DNA from: Anarhynchus alexandrinus
Lineage: Eukaryota; Chordata; Aves; Charadriiformes; Charadriidae
Assembly (NCBI GenBank): GCA_008711295.1
Contig: VUYV01000010.1
Location: forward strand, 9,106,728-9,170,727
Length of the DNA: 64,000 nt
Direction: 5' to 3'
Shown here: positions 35,549-56,557 of the stretch, piece after piece
Position numbering within the stretch: position 1 is the stretch's first letter
Layout: every line of letters starts with the position of its first letter
Position numbers and translations under genes: made by a program
Notes under the pieces: model-generated
Databases searched by the model: none
Told to the model about the DNA's origin: nothing
What the model saw: only the letters and a program-made list of their open reading frames with translations

Positions 35549-38500
35549 TTAGGAGTCATTGGGTAGCCCAAAGAGCTTGACGGTGCCTGCCTCCCGGCTG
35601 CTGTCGTATTTGCCATCTTTGTCGTCACAGGCGAAGGCCAGCAGCGGCCTCTTCGGGTGCCAGGCCACTGTGAAGGTCGGGGACTCGCACTGCACCTCCC
35701 AGAGCTTCTCCCCTGCATGAAAAAAGGGCCACATCAACCTTTACCCTGTAGAATGCCGCTGCCCCGTAGCACACACCAGAGCCAAGCACCTGCTTCTTCT
35801 CTCCCGCACAGGGCAGAGGAGGAACAAACACTGCTTCAGCGCCTTTTAATCACCCAGTGACAAGGCACAGACATGACATGCATGTCTACCACAGACTAAC
35901 GAGGCAAAGGCTCCCCCTCATGGCGCTCTGCTTTGCACAGCCAAGCTGTTCCTCAGCAGCCAGATACTCCCAGTGCCCTCCCAGCTCCATCAGCACTTCT
36001 CCATCCAATTCCCCTCTTGCTGTTCCCCAAAAGCAAAACCGTTACCTGTCTCCACTTCTGCAATATCAATGAAGTGATCTTCTGATGCTGATGCCAGCAT
36101 CTTCCCATCATGGCTAAAGCTCAGCGTTCGCACAGGCCAGTCAAGCCTGCAGCAACAGAGTGAAGCAGAAAGTGAGCCATCTCCTGCACGGTCACCGGAG
36201 AGGGGAGGCAAACGACTTCAGGACAGCACTACCTACCTTGAGAAGCACCTCACACACACCAGTTCATCCACATCCCAGAGGCTGACTAACGCGTCAGCAC
36301 TGCCCGTGGCAAAGTACTTCCCCATGGGATCAAACTTGATGCAGATGCAGTTTGAAGGATGGGCGTTGATGGACTGAATGGGTTTCAGCTCCGGGTAGCT
36401 GTGGAGATGAAGGGAGAGGGCAGGAACCAGTCAGAGGAGCACAGTGCTTGTCTACAAGTAGGACAGGTGGTACCAGGACTGTGATAACCAAGTTGGGGCA
36501 GGGACACGCTCTTGGAAACCTTGAGCGTTGAGTGAATGAGGCAAAGCATCAGGGTCACTCTTGGGGAGCCCAGCCCAGAACTGAGGCAACCTCAGCTCCA
36601 TGCAAGTTCATTCCCACCAGAGGGAATCGCTGGGGTGTGGGTCTCAGGTTCCCGAAAAGCAGCAAACGGGCCTGCAGACTGACATCTGCCACAGCCAGCC
36701 CAGGTACCTTGCCCACCCACTGCCACGGGCACCTACCTGAGGATGTTGATGCAGCCGTTCCCATTAGTGAGGAAGAACATATTGTTATCGTTGTTCCAGG
36801 AGATCTCGTTCACCTCAAACTTGAACTGTTCCTCAGCTTTGGAGCGATGCGTCTTGGCATCAATGAAAGTGACCACATCATCCTTGTTCCCCACTGCAAT
36901 GGTCTGTCCATCAGGGCTCCAACAGATGTTGATGTTCTCCCCTGGAGGGACAGAAAGGCAACAGGTCCCCTTTCCACCCAACAGTCCACAGCAGTCACGA
37001 ATTAAGCAGACAGGCGGCTTTTACTCCTGGATCCAAGGCCACAATCTGCTCCACTAACTCCAAACTGGTCCCAAATGGGAAAGACTGCCACGTCTGCAGT
37101 CTAACACGCAAACCCTACACAGTAGCTGTCCAGAAAATACATACAGTTATTCAAAATTAAACTTAACAGCTTCAAGCCAACATGACTACATCACTGCCCT
37201 TCCCATTTCAGCCAAGATGGAACCACAGCAACCACCAAACAAGGTCAACTCAAAGATTCTTTTAACCCAGTGATCTTCAAGATCCAGAAAGAGCAGAACC
37301 CAACAATAAATACATATGAATGACAGTAAGAACAGGGCAGATTTCTGTTTGCCATCTTACAACGCCATTTCCAGCCCTGACAATTAAAAACTGGAGATTT
37401 CCAAGGGCAGAGATGGTATCTGGGTTAACCAGCCCATGAATTTGCATAATCACTTTCTGAATCCACGCTAACTTTTACTTCCACCATGGCTCTCTGCAAA
37501 CATGCCTGTCCTCAGTCTCCAGCCTTGCCACCCACAGACCCCAGACACAAGTACACAGCAGTTTTTAACAGCCAGCATCATATTTCATTAGTTTCTCCAG
37601 TCTTGACACCACAGTAAATCAGCCCTCACGTTCACTGCTGATCTTTACAGATGAGTGCAACACAAAGACAAAAGCAGACGCCCTGATCACCAACATGTAC
37701 ACGAAGGGTCCAAAGCACTGTGCCACTGCAGACGGGTCCCACGCAGCAAAAGTTCTGCTGGGACCCAACAGCCCTCCCGGGAAGGCAGGGACTCACCTTT
37801 GGTATTGACAGTGGCAATGCACTTGGTGGTGCGGACGTCCCAGATGCGGATGGTTTTGTCCCCAGATGCTGTGACGAAGAGGTCAGGGTTGCTGGGGTGC
37901 CAGCAGAGCTGATCCACGCTGTCCCCATGGCCCCGATAGTTGTTCTCCTTCACCTGGAAGGAGAGGACAGCTATTCATGGGAGGGATGAGCCCAGCTCTA
38001 TCCGTCTCCTGCCCCGGATCCCAGTGTGCTGCACCCCACTCCGCTGCTGGTTACCGGATGGGGCGGGAGCCCAGCCCCATGCCTCACCGCCATTTCAGTC
38101 ATGCTCCCCACCGGGATGGAGGAGCCCTCCCCACCTCCCCAGCCAGAGCCACCAGTTCCGGTCCCGGCTTTCTGGCCCCGGCCTGTGGGGTCCTTGGTGA
38201 CCCTCCTCTTCCCGGTACAGACACGAGTCGCCGCTTCCAGGCCTGGTACCGACCACCGGCGCCCACTCCCGCTTCGAGCCCCCTGTCTGAGCATCCGGGC
38301 CCGGGGTGGGGGGTACCTGCCCGAATGAGCAGTGCCAGCCCAAGGGCTCCCGGGATACCCCGGTACCGGCCCGAGCGGCCGCTCCAGGTGTCCCCCGGGG
38401 CCCGGTACCGAACCGCCGCCCCCCGCCCGTCCGGTGCCGGAGGAGCTCACCAGCCGGTCCTTCTCGAGCAGGAAGACGCTGGCGGTCTTGTCGAAGGAAC

Positions 38501-38633
38501 CGGAGGCGAGACGGCGGCCGCAGCAGCTCCAGGCCACCGAGTGCACCTTGGCTCCGTGCGCCGGGAACTCCCGGCTCCGCGTGTTGGCGCGGAACAGCTC
38601 CTGCATGGCCTGCACGTAAGGCGACAGCGCCAT
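35549..38633 (-). CDS. THOC3: THO complex subunit 3, WD40 protein (6 exons)
   Basis: Exons in transcription order are 38633-38451, 37953-37797, 36941-36737, 36398-36237, 36146-36046 and 35712-35549. All have GT-AG boundaries with closing phases and give 323 residues. THOC3 (yeast Tex1 counterpart) is a seven-bladed WD40 subunit of the nuclear THO/TREX complex, which couples transcription to mRNA packaging and export. Diagnostic stretches are KVHSVAWSC and GSFDKTASVF (blade 1), DKTIRIWDV (blade 2), NINICWSPDGQTIAVGNKDD (blade 3), a blade ending in SLWDV (exon 4), WPVRTLSFSHDGKMLASASE (exon 5) and the C-terminal GTVKLFGLPNDS. The start at 38633 sits in a strong Kozak context (GCCGCCATGG). The human protein, as I recall it, has an extra poorly conserved N-terminal segment of about 28 residues that is absent here. 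The gene is head-to-head with SIMC1. Confidence 0.97.
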
Positions 38634-38722
38634 GGCGGCGGCGCCGGGGCCGCCACCACCCCCGCCCCGCCCCGCTGCCGCCGCTGANCCGCCGGCCCGT
38701 AGGGGGCGGAGCCGCCGCCAAG
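38634..38722. promoter_or_regulatory. Bidirectional THOC3/SIMC1 core promoter
   Basis: Only 89 bases separate the two divergent start codons. The stretch is almost pure GC with Sp/KLF-type GC boxes (around 38665-38680 and 38702-38711) and no TATA box. AAGATGGC at 38721-38728 overlaps the SIMC1 start codon and fits YY1, as does AAGATGGCGGC at 38930-38940 inside SIMC1 intron 1. One N at 38688 leaves the exact length uncertain. The CpG-rich zone extends over about 38400-39000. Confidence 0.75.
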
Positions 38723-46742
<8,020 letters not shown>

Positions 46743-46947
46743 TGGAGACAACCACTGCCGCAAGGAGCGCAAAAACCCCTACAAAAACCCATCAAAACCC
46801 CCATCTCATGCTGCAGTCTCAAGCATCATACATCTCTTGGGTTTATTTATACATTTCTTTGGAAAAATGTCTGGTTTACATGGTCTCAGAATGTCATTTC
46901 AAACTTGCCTCATCCTAGTTTTACAAGGCACTTTGTACACCTAAAAA

Positions 46948-46953
46948 AATAAA
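46948..46953 (+). terminator. SIMC1: SIMC1 polyadenylation signal
   Basis: A canonical AATAAA lies about 205 bases after the SIMC1 stop codon and is followed by T-rich sequence (ATTATTTTCATATTTGCTG). The short 3' UTR is therefore 46743 to about 46975. Confidence 0.8.
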
Positions 46954-46975
46954 TTATTTTCATATTTGCTGAGAC

Positions 46976-48774
46976 TCTTCCATCTTGGTGCCAGCCCTGC
47001 CCAAAGGAAGTACAGAGCTCTGTCAGCTGTACCTTGGAATAGCATTAGGCAAATGCATCCATAAATTGACAATAGTTTGCACAGCAAGCAAAATGCCAAA
47101 ATACCTGTTCAATATTTAGGAAAAGGCAGTATTTAAGAAAAAGAGCAGGTGTGGGCTGCCGTGAGGGCATTCAGAGTGCAGAGATCCCCCAGCTATGCTG
47201 ATCAGCCCTCAGGACAGGAACATTTCTATTCCAAATCAAATATATCTACGTGACTTTGCCCAAGGTGATTAGCATGTGAAGAGGGAGGACTGGATAGCAG
47301 CAGCAGCTGAAAAGGCTGCACCTCTTCCAGAATGCACTGAAGTGTCTGCAGTGCAGGCAAGCATTTGTGTTATGATGAAGGTGAATACTCAATTCAAATA
47401 CACTGCCATCAACTCAAATCACAGCTGAGGTCAGAGAGCAATTAGGGATTTCTATAGAAGGTCTCCTCGGGCAGTTCAGAAGCAACAGAGGTTGGAACTG
47501 GGAGAAAGACTCCTGTAGCTGCCCACCACCTCTTTATCTACCCCTGTGGCAGGGTCCTATTGAGGAGATCAGAGCCTAGGAACATGGAGCAGAAGTCACA
47601 GCCAGGAATGGACTAGTCCTGATGTTAATGCTGCACACACTGAAGACCTGCTGCTTGCTGGACAGCGAGGCATCCTCCAGAACCCTGGCTTCAGTCAGCC
47701 CAGAATTGTTTGCAAGGGCCTGACTCACAGGTTTGCTCCATGTTCTTCAGGAAGCCTCTTCACAACTGCCAGATGTAGAACAAACCCCTCGTCTGCATGA
47801 CATTGCCTCTCTAATCCAGGAATAAGCCATCCAGGGAAAAGTGAAGAAGTCTATTCTGGGAGTAGTAGCCAGAAGCATTCCCAACAGTGCAAACTCCAAG
47901 TGCTTCCCTGCTCTAGAAAGCTGCTCCTCCTGCACAGTGTGCTGGCTCAGGTGTATTTTCCAGTTAGGTTCTTTTAACTGGATTAGACTTCTATCATTAG
48001 ACTAGAAAAGAAGCTGCATCCCAGCAAGAGGTCCATAGTTGATGTTATTTTCTGATATGTTGGTCATATCCCCAAGACTGATGTGAAGTAAAATACAGAA
48101 AGTGGAATGAGATTATCACACCAAGAGGCCACACTTTAACCCAACCTTTCCAAACTGAACTAAGAGATTAGGCTGTATAACAAAGACCTGCAGCAGTAGC
48201 CTCTACCAGATTACCTGGGTGCTTCAGGATCTATTTCATCCCTTTTAGTTCTGCTAACACTCTAGGAGCACAGAGAACACCAGTGTTTAGCTCAGACATC
48301 CCCACCCCAGGAGACCCATGTGCTCTATCAGCAGTACTTTGGCAGCTAAAAGTGCTACAACAGCACTCAAACCAGAACCTTTCAGAGGAAGACAAAGTAG
48401 AGATGGCCATGCTGCTGGGAGCTGGGCACCTCTAGGCAAATACCAGCCTGGCTGTGCCCACCTCCACAGTACAGCTGCAAACACAGCACACAAGCTGCAA
48501 GAGAAGCAATCTCAGGAACATGAAGAAACACTGTTTGAATAGCTCAAGAAAACACAAAGATTTCATGTTTACTTTCATCTGCACAAGCACTAAGACAGGA
48601 CTGAGTCTGGCTTTAAACCTAGTCTCCCTGTCAGAAGGGAGTTTTACAGAGCAAACATTTTACCCTACTGCAAGTGCTGCCAGAGCCTTATTAGGCAGAA
48701 CCTTGTCCCCACTCTCACTGGACAGCCCCACATTTCTTCCACAGCTGCTTTGCCAGCACTAACACACACCAAGA
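46976..48774. other. SIMC1-KIAA1191 tail-to-tail intergenic region
   Basis: Relatively AT-rich, non-coding spacer between two poly(A) signals. No exon or RNA gene is recognised. It carries one copy of a diverged dispersed repeat (47970-48095) whose second copy lies in KIAA1191 intron 3. Confidence 0.6.
47970..48095 (+). repeat. Diverged dispersed repeat, copy A
   Basis: This segment aligns by eye along its whole length with 53940-54073, in the same orientation. Shared landmarks in order are TTTTAACT, TCATTAGACTAGAA, AGCTGC, GTCCATA, TCTGAT followed by a TGTTGGT/TGTTAGT variant, and AAGACTGA. Similarity is roughly two-thirds to three-quarters, so it is an old interspersed element. I do not recognise the family. 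Confidence 0.6.
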
Positions 48775-50411
48775 ACCTCCATTCACAAGGATTTTATTTT
48801 CTTGTAACAAACAACAAAAAAAATCATACACATTAGAGACATGAATACAGACAACAAATAAATTAATGTAAAATGACAGACTGATTGCCAAGGTGCAAAT
48901 GAGCGGTGACAGTGAAAACTGCTTAGATGGGTGGGAGACTTTCAACACAACACATCATTGGCAGTGCTGTTGGAGCTTGAGAGGAAGCAGAGCCACAAAA
49001 CGTGCTTCTTCAGAGGGGACAGCAGCTAGCCAAGTGAGCCAACCCTGCCTCACCCTCCGGGAGAAATGTTTGGTTTAAGAAGGCAGAAAACCCCAGAGCT
49101 AAATGGTTACCAGCTGTTAAATAACCTCTGTATAGTGTCCTGGCAACAGAGAAGCTTCCAGTACCAGATGCAAGGCTGCTGCTGCCACCTCACCACCACA
49201 GAAAGCCTGCTGCTGGCTGAGGGAGCTCTGCAACATAATCGTGAGATTGAGGGGAGGCCTGTTTGCCACAGGACAGGTGAAGATTACAGAGCAACACTGC
49301 CTATAATGCTTAAGGGATTAGATGTGAAAGTTCCACTTTTCATGAAAGCAAGTGTTAGCTGTTTCCAGTAACTGGTTCTGACTAGGCCAAAAATTACATC
49401 CAGCTGTATCATAGCAGGGAGGAATGTTTAGCCTTAATCTGCCCTCAGTCCTCCCCCAGCCCTGCAAAATGCACTTAATGCCGATGAAACAAAAAACCCT
49501 ATTTGAGAAGTGCCCCTGGTGTCCAATACACTTCTACATGATTCATACAAGAGGCTAGAAAAAAAAATAAAAATCAAGCAGCACCTGGAGTGCCAGAACA
49601 TCTGTGAGTGTGTTGTTTAGAAGGCAGGACAGCGGTGTTTTGCAGAAAGAAGAGAGGAGGATTACTTGGTTCAAGCCACACCAGCTCTGGGCATTTCCAC
49701 CTTTTTGGAGGAACAAGAAGAGTTGGAAAAGTAGCAATTCTTCCTTGTTACTGCCAAGCCCCACTAGATTCTGCTCCCTGCCTTTCTAATAAGAACATCT
49801 TAGAATGGTCACTGCTCCACTTTCCCTTTAAAAAAAAAATAATCCAAGAAGTAGTACTAGGTGTTGAACTATAAGGTCACACTGGATAGTAAGGGAGTGC
49901 CACATTTAACACTGACCCACCACATTCCCAGAGCAACTTCCTTCTGGCAGTTAATGGTCCATTTTTTAGTCCTTGCTCCTTTTCATCATTTTCTGCTCAT
50001 GTTCTGTATACGCCAGACAGAACCACAGTCCTCCTGAGGATACTTCAATACTAAGCAGGACAAGACAATCAGACTACAGGTAGACAGACCAGCCTGCTTA
50101 CACACCACATGCAGTCCTGTCCCACAAAACATGGTTCAAGGTTTTACTGTGGTGTAGTGTACTGGGAAGCACATCTAGTGCAGCCTAACAGACTGAACTG
50201 GTGCAATACAGCAGACAGGATGGTTTACATTGGTTTAGTACTAGTGCAGGAGTTTTTCCAAGACTGGCTTTAGGAGGACAGTCACAACTGTTTCCTTTTC
50301 TGATATGAAGAGCTGGAAGGGAGACTTTCCTATTTTAATGCAGCACAATGGGACAGGGAAGCAGAGCCTAAGACACCCCGTAGCCCGCTAAAGACGCCAG
50401 AAGCATTATTC
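48775..50411 (-). other. KIAA1191: KIAA1191 3' UTR (inferred)
   Basis: Non-coding, fairly AT-rich sequence between the KIAA1191 stop and the AATAAA at 48793-48798. It contains short A/T homopolymers (for example 49560-49572 and 49830-49840) but no recognised structured element. The length is inferred only from the position of the poly(A) signal. Confidence 0.5.
48793..48798 (-). terminator. KIAA1191: KIAA1191 polyadenylation signal
   Basis: The plus strand reads TTTATT, i.e. AATAAA on the KIAA1191 strand, about 1.6 kb past the stop codon. The inferred 3' UTR runs from 50411 down to about 48775. No closer canonical hexamer was seen on this strand, though an ATTAAA-type variant occurs near 50335. 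Confidence 0.6.
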
Positions 50412-53400
50412 CTAGAACCCGGTGGGAGTGAGCACGTTCAGATCCCGAGGTTTGATATTATGGGAACGTGGAGATTGTTTCCTCCCTTCTGTGATTGGAA
50501 TGTCCATTTTGGGTGGCTTGAAGGTGATTGGATCCTCTGACATCCTAGTAGCCTGAGCACGCATGAGCTCCATTGGGGATGGTTTCTGGGCACCCTTATA
50601 GGATTGGATGGTAAATCCTCCTGATGAAAAAAAATCACAGCAAGTAAGAGCTAGGAAAACTAGCCAAGTCCTTTTTCCGCTGCTGCCAGGAGTGAGCAGT
50701 ATCACTGATGCCCAACACTGCAGACAGCCCATGCAAGACCCAGAAGCTTCATGTCATCTAAAGCCTATTCCACACCAGTGGCTGGCACTTCCAGTTCTGG
50801 TTCCACCAGAGAGCAGAGAAAGAGTAAAGACCTGTCACCTTCACACCCTGCCCTTCCACCGCAGCTCAGTGCAAGTTATTTCTCCTTTCAGATCCTTGGC
50901 ATAGGTTTTACCTAAGTGCTTTACATTTAGGCATAGAAATGATATGAATAGCACACATTCACAGGGTGGTCCTAGAAAGTAACAAGGTAAGCAGGATAAG
51001 GCTCCAGAAATAGCTAGCCAGTTTGTTGTGCGACAGTTCTTCCCTAACTCTTGCAGGGCAGGAGATTTTAGAGGACATACCTGGATCATTGGTGGATTTC
51101 TGGATGGCTTTGGGTCCAAAAAAGCTCCACCTTTCAGATGGCAATTTGTCCCCACCAGCTTCCATGACAAAGTCTGGGCCAGTGATAGAAGTAGAGGATC
51201 CCTGACTAAACCAACCCCTAGAGAAAAAAAAAAATAAAAATCACTGAGATGTAGAAAACATGAGAATAAACACTTCAACTGACCCCACTGTGCCAGGAAC
51301 TTTACATGTAGTTATCAGGGGCAATTTAAATGATCTTAATAGGTTTGTTACAACCCAGGATGAAGATATGTATGCTCAGGTTCCACAAGCTTTCAACATT
51401 TGGATCTATCCAACACAAAGCCACAGCAGGTGCTGGATTTCACCCCTTAGACAGTCCCTCACTGGAGAGGAAGGTTATTTGTAGCAGCTCCCACCTCAGC
51501 AGCCTGTAGGAAACCAAAGGTGGCAGTGGTCTGCCAGGAACAGAGTACCTGGTTTTATGCTTGGGAGAGGAGTGAGGAGTGCTGCTTGGAGTGGACTGAG
51601 TAGAAGAAGTCTGTTTGTCATCTTTTGTCATCTCTCCACTTTGCATTTTTAGTTTCTGTTAGGAGAGGCGAGAGAAACACAGAAGCAACAGAGCTTAAAT
51701 ACAAGACATAAGGAACAAACAGCAAGTTTTATTGCCAAAACTGGACAATTGCCTATATCACAGGTGATAAATGATTTAAGCATCACTTTACTTAAAGCTA
51801 AACCCAGTATTACAATACCTGCATGCACCCCTCAAGCTTCTTTCCAGATCAGATATAAGCATTTTGGAAATGCACTATGTTCAAAACACATCCTCCAGGC
51901 CAGAGGGAGTAAAGTAACACCTACAGCTCACTCTGCAATTCAGAGTCACTACCCAACAGTAATGCACTGCCTCAATACCAGCATTCATAGGGTGGTTGCA
52001 GATGTAGCAGAGCTAGCTTACACATCAGTTCAGCTACCTGGTAACAAGTCTAAATGCCACAGCAACCATTTGCCCGCAGCACTTTTCAGAGCAACAAAGC
52101 TTTCAGTCACACAAGTTTGCCATGAAGGTGAGACCAGATCTTGTACAGAAAGTACAGGTCTAGGAGTACTAGATCCTGAGAAGTAATCACATACAACAGG
52201 ATGGGAACACTGCTCTAGAACACTGAGATGAACTGCATTTAAAGAGTACGCCTGGTCATAAAATAAACAGGAACTGGGTGTATGTGAACCTGGTTATTAC
52301 AAGTCAGACAGTACAAACTGAACTTTGAAGAAGTCACTTGAAGGGCAGTTATAGTTCAAACACCAACTACACAAGTGCTTTCTCCAAATGTTTCCTGTGG
52401 CTATCCAAGCCACTAATGCAATTCACCAACACTGTTATTGAAACTTTGACCTTGTGGGAGTATACTTGGAGAGTTCGCTATTAAACTCCAGCTGCAAGAT
52501 TACTGTGGGCAACTGAGCTCATCGCAAACAGGTTGATTCAAGACCTTTGTCTTTATTTTCGGTAAGAGGCAAGCCCAATTTCATCTGTTAACTTCCACAT
52601 CAGAAATGCACGGTTTACAAGTTCTCTTGGGATAAACAGTTACAACAGTTAACTGCAGGGCACCATTCAAAAGTACAGCAAGAAACTAGATTCCGGGTAG
52701 AGATACTCCCCGCTTGGAAAGATGACTGCGATAGTCTGACATGACTGTGGAATATAACAGATTTCAGACAAAAGTTTGTTTCAACATTATAAAAGTTAAC
52801 ATTAACTTTAAAATAAGAGGGTAACCTTTTTTTACACAATGAGCTAAAAGCCTTCAGAGGAAGCAGTTTAGGGAGAGTCCTAGCAACGTGCTCCAAAAGT
52901 TATGTCACCAGATAGGTGTTAAGCTAGTACACAATCTAGACAGAGAAAGCCAAAGCAAAACAAGCCTTACGTGGACTGCCTCAGCCACTCGGTGATACTT
53001 GGTCTCCTCAGTAGTGAGGCCTTTGTGGGGAGTGTAGCCAGCATCTCTCAGCCCTGCCTGCTGCTCAAAGCGCTGAATGCTCTCCTGAGTCTGCTCTGGA
53101 ATGGACAAGAGCAAATATTCACACAGAAATGCCACCACAAGCAGTTCTAGCAAAGACAACTTAAGCAACCAAATGCAAGACCCATTTATTCATCACTCAT
53201 ACCTAGATATTGTGATGAGTTGACAGAGGCAGCAAGATGAATCTAATGAGATATTTTGACTTGAAAAATATCCTGAGTCATAGGGCTAAGTCAGATGAGC
53301 AGTGATTTGTCCCAAATCACCAGATGTATTACAAATGCAATACCTGTAATTAAACACATCTCGCCCCAGCAGCTGCATCACTCCTAATTACAACTTCCTA

Positions 53401-56400
53401 AATCTAGGAGACCCCAGTGACCTGCATATTTTAAGTGGCCCTCTAAATTCAAGGGAGTTTTTTTGGCCAACAAAAAAAACATGAAGTCTTCTGAAAGACT
53501 GCCCACACTAGCTAATCTGACAATCACAGCCTTGCAGAACAGGTGATAAAGACTCCCAGTGATTCTAGATTAGGTAAAATCAGCTATTTCAGCCAAATAC
53601 AGAGCCAGCATCTAATATGGTGATATCAACTTCAGTTCTGAGAAATATAAGAACTTTCCCCCCAACTATCAGCATAAGATGTTCATTCCCTAGTGGAGCT
53701 AAGAAAAAATTCAAAAGGATTTACAGCACAAAAACATTACCAGAAAAGCTCAATGTCTTCTCTAAAACAGATAACACTTCCCATGTTAATGTTAAAGTTA
53801 TTTGCAAGGATACTGCACTGTATATACGAGACATCTAGAGGACCTTCATTTATTTCCAACTTGTGACTGAATGTTCTTCCTTGGAGGTGTAGGTTGATGG
53901 TCCTGACTTCTTACTGCAGAAGAACATTTTTAGGCCATCATGGTTTTAACTAGATCAGCATTTTGTCATTAGACTAGAACAGGAGCTGCTTTCCAGAAGA
54001 AAGTCCATATTCCCAGACATTATTGTCTGATGTGTTAGTTATTTTTGAGCCAAGACTGAAATAAGTATAAATGTATAGATATTCCAAAATGCTGGTCTGA
54101 AAATCTACAAGTCTTTGGAAGCGCTGCTTGGAGGAAAAGACGAAGCTCAGATCCCAGCTGCTAAAAGAAGAGGCAGCAGGGACAGATTAACACATGAATT
54201 CCTCTTGTTGCAAATGGGCACATCTTCTCTGCAAACATAACTGACCCAATGTGATATTAAAGCATCATGACTTATGAGGTTTGGTTTGTTTTTTTTAAGT
54301 GTTACTGTTAGCAAGACAGCTGCTGCTGCTATTAACTAGCATAAATGCTAGCAAGTGCTTCATTAGCACAGTACATCAGCACTCCACACCACTTTGGTTA
54401 ATTTTAGAGCTTTACCTGTCATTCAGACATAGCAAGTTAATAAGCAAACAGAGTTGCAGCAGCAGCCACCTCTGCACTCCAGCAACAAGGTGGCGTGGAC
54501 TGCAGTGTCCTATCAGCAGGTAACATACCCTGCACTCCTCCCTCATCACCCACCTCCAGTACCTGGAAACACAGAGGCAGTAAGTATGGCCTATTCCCTA
54601 ATTCCTTGCTTCCTTCTAGAAGTATCCTCCAAAAAACACTCATACAGCTCAAGAGCAGAGTCAGTCTGAACCCACAAGCTGTCCGGTAACTCTGATAGTT
54701 ACCTTGAGGCATTACCAAGCCAAAGCACACTCATGTGCCCACACCCCATTAGCCACCACATCAGAGGTGAGAGTTCTTACTTGTAATGAGAGAATTCATG
54801 ATGATATGAGTGGCCTTGGCCTTCACCACAGGTACCTTGTTCACACTTTCAGTGGATGATGAAGGAGTTAAGACAGGTGCATTCATGTTAGCATCCCCTT
54901 CTTCAATCTGTGGGGAAGAAAAAGGGCACAGCTGAAGATGAGAAAGCATCTCAGCACCTTGCCAGAACACATCTCTAACTACTCAAACAAGACACAAGGC
55001 CAAGCTGCTCTAGCAGATAGCCTTCATACCATGAAAGGAACCCGTACGCTGTTCTCACTACAGCCCAGGAATGTCTCAGAGCTTGAACCTTATAATTCTT
55101 AGCAATGAACAAGCAACTTGCATCAAACATTTGAAAACCTACCAGGCTCAGAGCCAACAAGTTGTTAGTTTAAGTACAAAAAGGTAAACAGGAAAGGAAC
55201 CAGAGCATATCTACTTCCATTCTCATAACTGCAAATTGGACTTCAAGGTCAACTGGGCAAGAGCACCCTTCCACAGAGCTCAGAAACACAACCTATTTAC
55301 AGAATGGTAGTCACACAGATTAGAGGACGGTGTTTAGATCTTGTTTTCCCCCTCGTTTTTTATAGCAGTTTCTTGCTCAGGGGTCATAGCTCCACTACTG
55401 ATCAAGAGACCCTAGCAACAAAGAACCCAATGAATGCCAGAAAACTAGAAAACCTGTGAAACAGATTTTTTCCTCCTAACACAGGAGTTACTGTTCCCTG
55501 ACAGGACAGTTTCCTTTTTGTGCCAAACCACAACTTTAGGTTTTCTTCCACAAGAAAGATTTTAAAACAAAATGAGGTGGAAAGTAGAGGTTAAGCTCAA
55601 AGGGATGCAGAGTTATTTACTTCCATTCAACAGCATTTAACATCACTTCAGACTTAGAAAACAGCCTCGAAATTTAAAAGAGCTGGTCCTGCAGTCAAAG
55701 CATGCCCATAGTCACTTCATAAAACAGTTTGGGTTGGAAGGGACCTTCAAAGATCATCTATTGCAGCCCTGCTGCTGCAGGCAGGGACATCTTTCACTAG
55801 ATCAGGTTGCTCAAAGACTTGTCCCACCTGGCCTTGAACTCTTCCCAGGGATGGGGCATCCACAGCTTCTCTGGGCAACCTGCTCCAGTGTCTCACCACT
55901 GCCATCGTAAAGACTTTACATCCAACCTAAATCTACCCTTTTGCTCTGTTTTCATTACACCTGGTTACAGCTTTTTTTACCCATAAACACCTCCCATAAG
56001 CAAGGAGACTCCCAAAACACGTCTATCTCAACCATACTTCAATGATCCCACAACCGGGCCAGGCAGCAAAGCCAGTCTCTTGTCCCCAGTGTCTCCCGCG
56101 GGCTCCCAGGGCCCGGCGGGTCCCTGCCACGGTGGGCGAGGGGGGCGGGCAGCAGGCCCACTGCGGTGTCTGGGCCAGGCCCGAGGGCTGCCAGGGCCGG
56201 CCTGCAGCGGCACGCAATCCTCGGCCAAGGCCACGGCGGCAACGGGCCGGCCCGTACCTTCGAGAGCTCCTGGTACTTGCGCTCGGGGATGACCGGCTGT
56301 TTCCAGAGGACGTTGGCGCACAGGTCGGCGGGCGGCGGCGTCATGGGCGCCGTGTCCTCCAGGGCGTCGTCGTAGCTGAAGGCCCGCCGCGGCACGCCGA

Positions 56401-56557
56401 CGGGCAGCGACATCTTGCCCGGGCGGGCCCCGCCGCCCTGCTCCAGCGCTGCGAACAGAGAGGGCAGCGCTCAGCGCCGCCGCGACCTACCCGGGCCGGC
56501 GGGGAGCGCGGGGTGGGGGTGGGCCTTACCGGGAGCGTCCGGCTGCCGTGAGCTCAT
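50412..56557 (-). CDS. KIAA1191: KIAA1191 / p33MONOX-family protein (7 coding exons)
   Basis: Exons in transcription order are 56557-56530, 56448-56258, 54907-54781, 53095-52971, 51655-51549, 51217-51081 and 50620-50412. The phases close to 307 residues (human about 305). The family is annotated as putative monooxygenase p33MONOX, but I see no Rossmann glycine motif or other catalytic signature, so enzymatic activity is not supported by this sequence. The protein looks largely disordered. Conserved blocks are MSLPVGVPRRAFSYDDALED (exon 2, after an 11-residue Gly/Ala insert), VPVVKAKATHIIMNSLIT (exon 3), QESIQRFEQQAGLRDAGYTP and HKGLTTEETKYHRVAEAVH (exon 4), and the C-terminal PPKMDIP and KPRDLNVLTPTGF. 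The two human conserved ends and most exon boundaries correspond. A CR1 fragment lies in intron 2 and an older repeat in intron 3. It shares a CpG-island promoter region with ARL10. Confidence 0.95.
53940..54073 (+). repeat. Diverged dispersed repeat, copy B (KIAA1191 intron 3)
   Basis: This is the second copy of the element at 47970-48095, with the same order of landmarks and a few short indels. It lies between KIAA1191 exons 3 and 4, antisense to that gene. Confidence 0.6.
55718..55970 (-). mobile_element. CR1 LINE 3' fragment in KIAA1191 intron 2
   Basis: The stretch beginning TTTGGGTTGGAAGGGACCTT, followed by AAAGATCATCTA, and later CACCTGGCCTTGAACTCTTC and CTGGGCAACCTGCTCCAGTG, is the well-known 3' region of avian CR1 retrotransposons read in reverse complement. 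The element is 5'-truncated, with its 3' end near 55718 and no reading frame left. It supports an avian or other sauropsid origin. It lies in the same orientation as KIAA1191. Confidence 0.93.
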
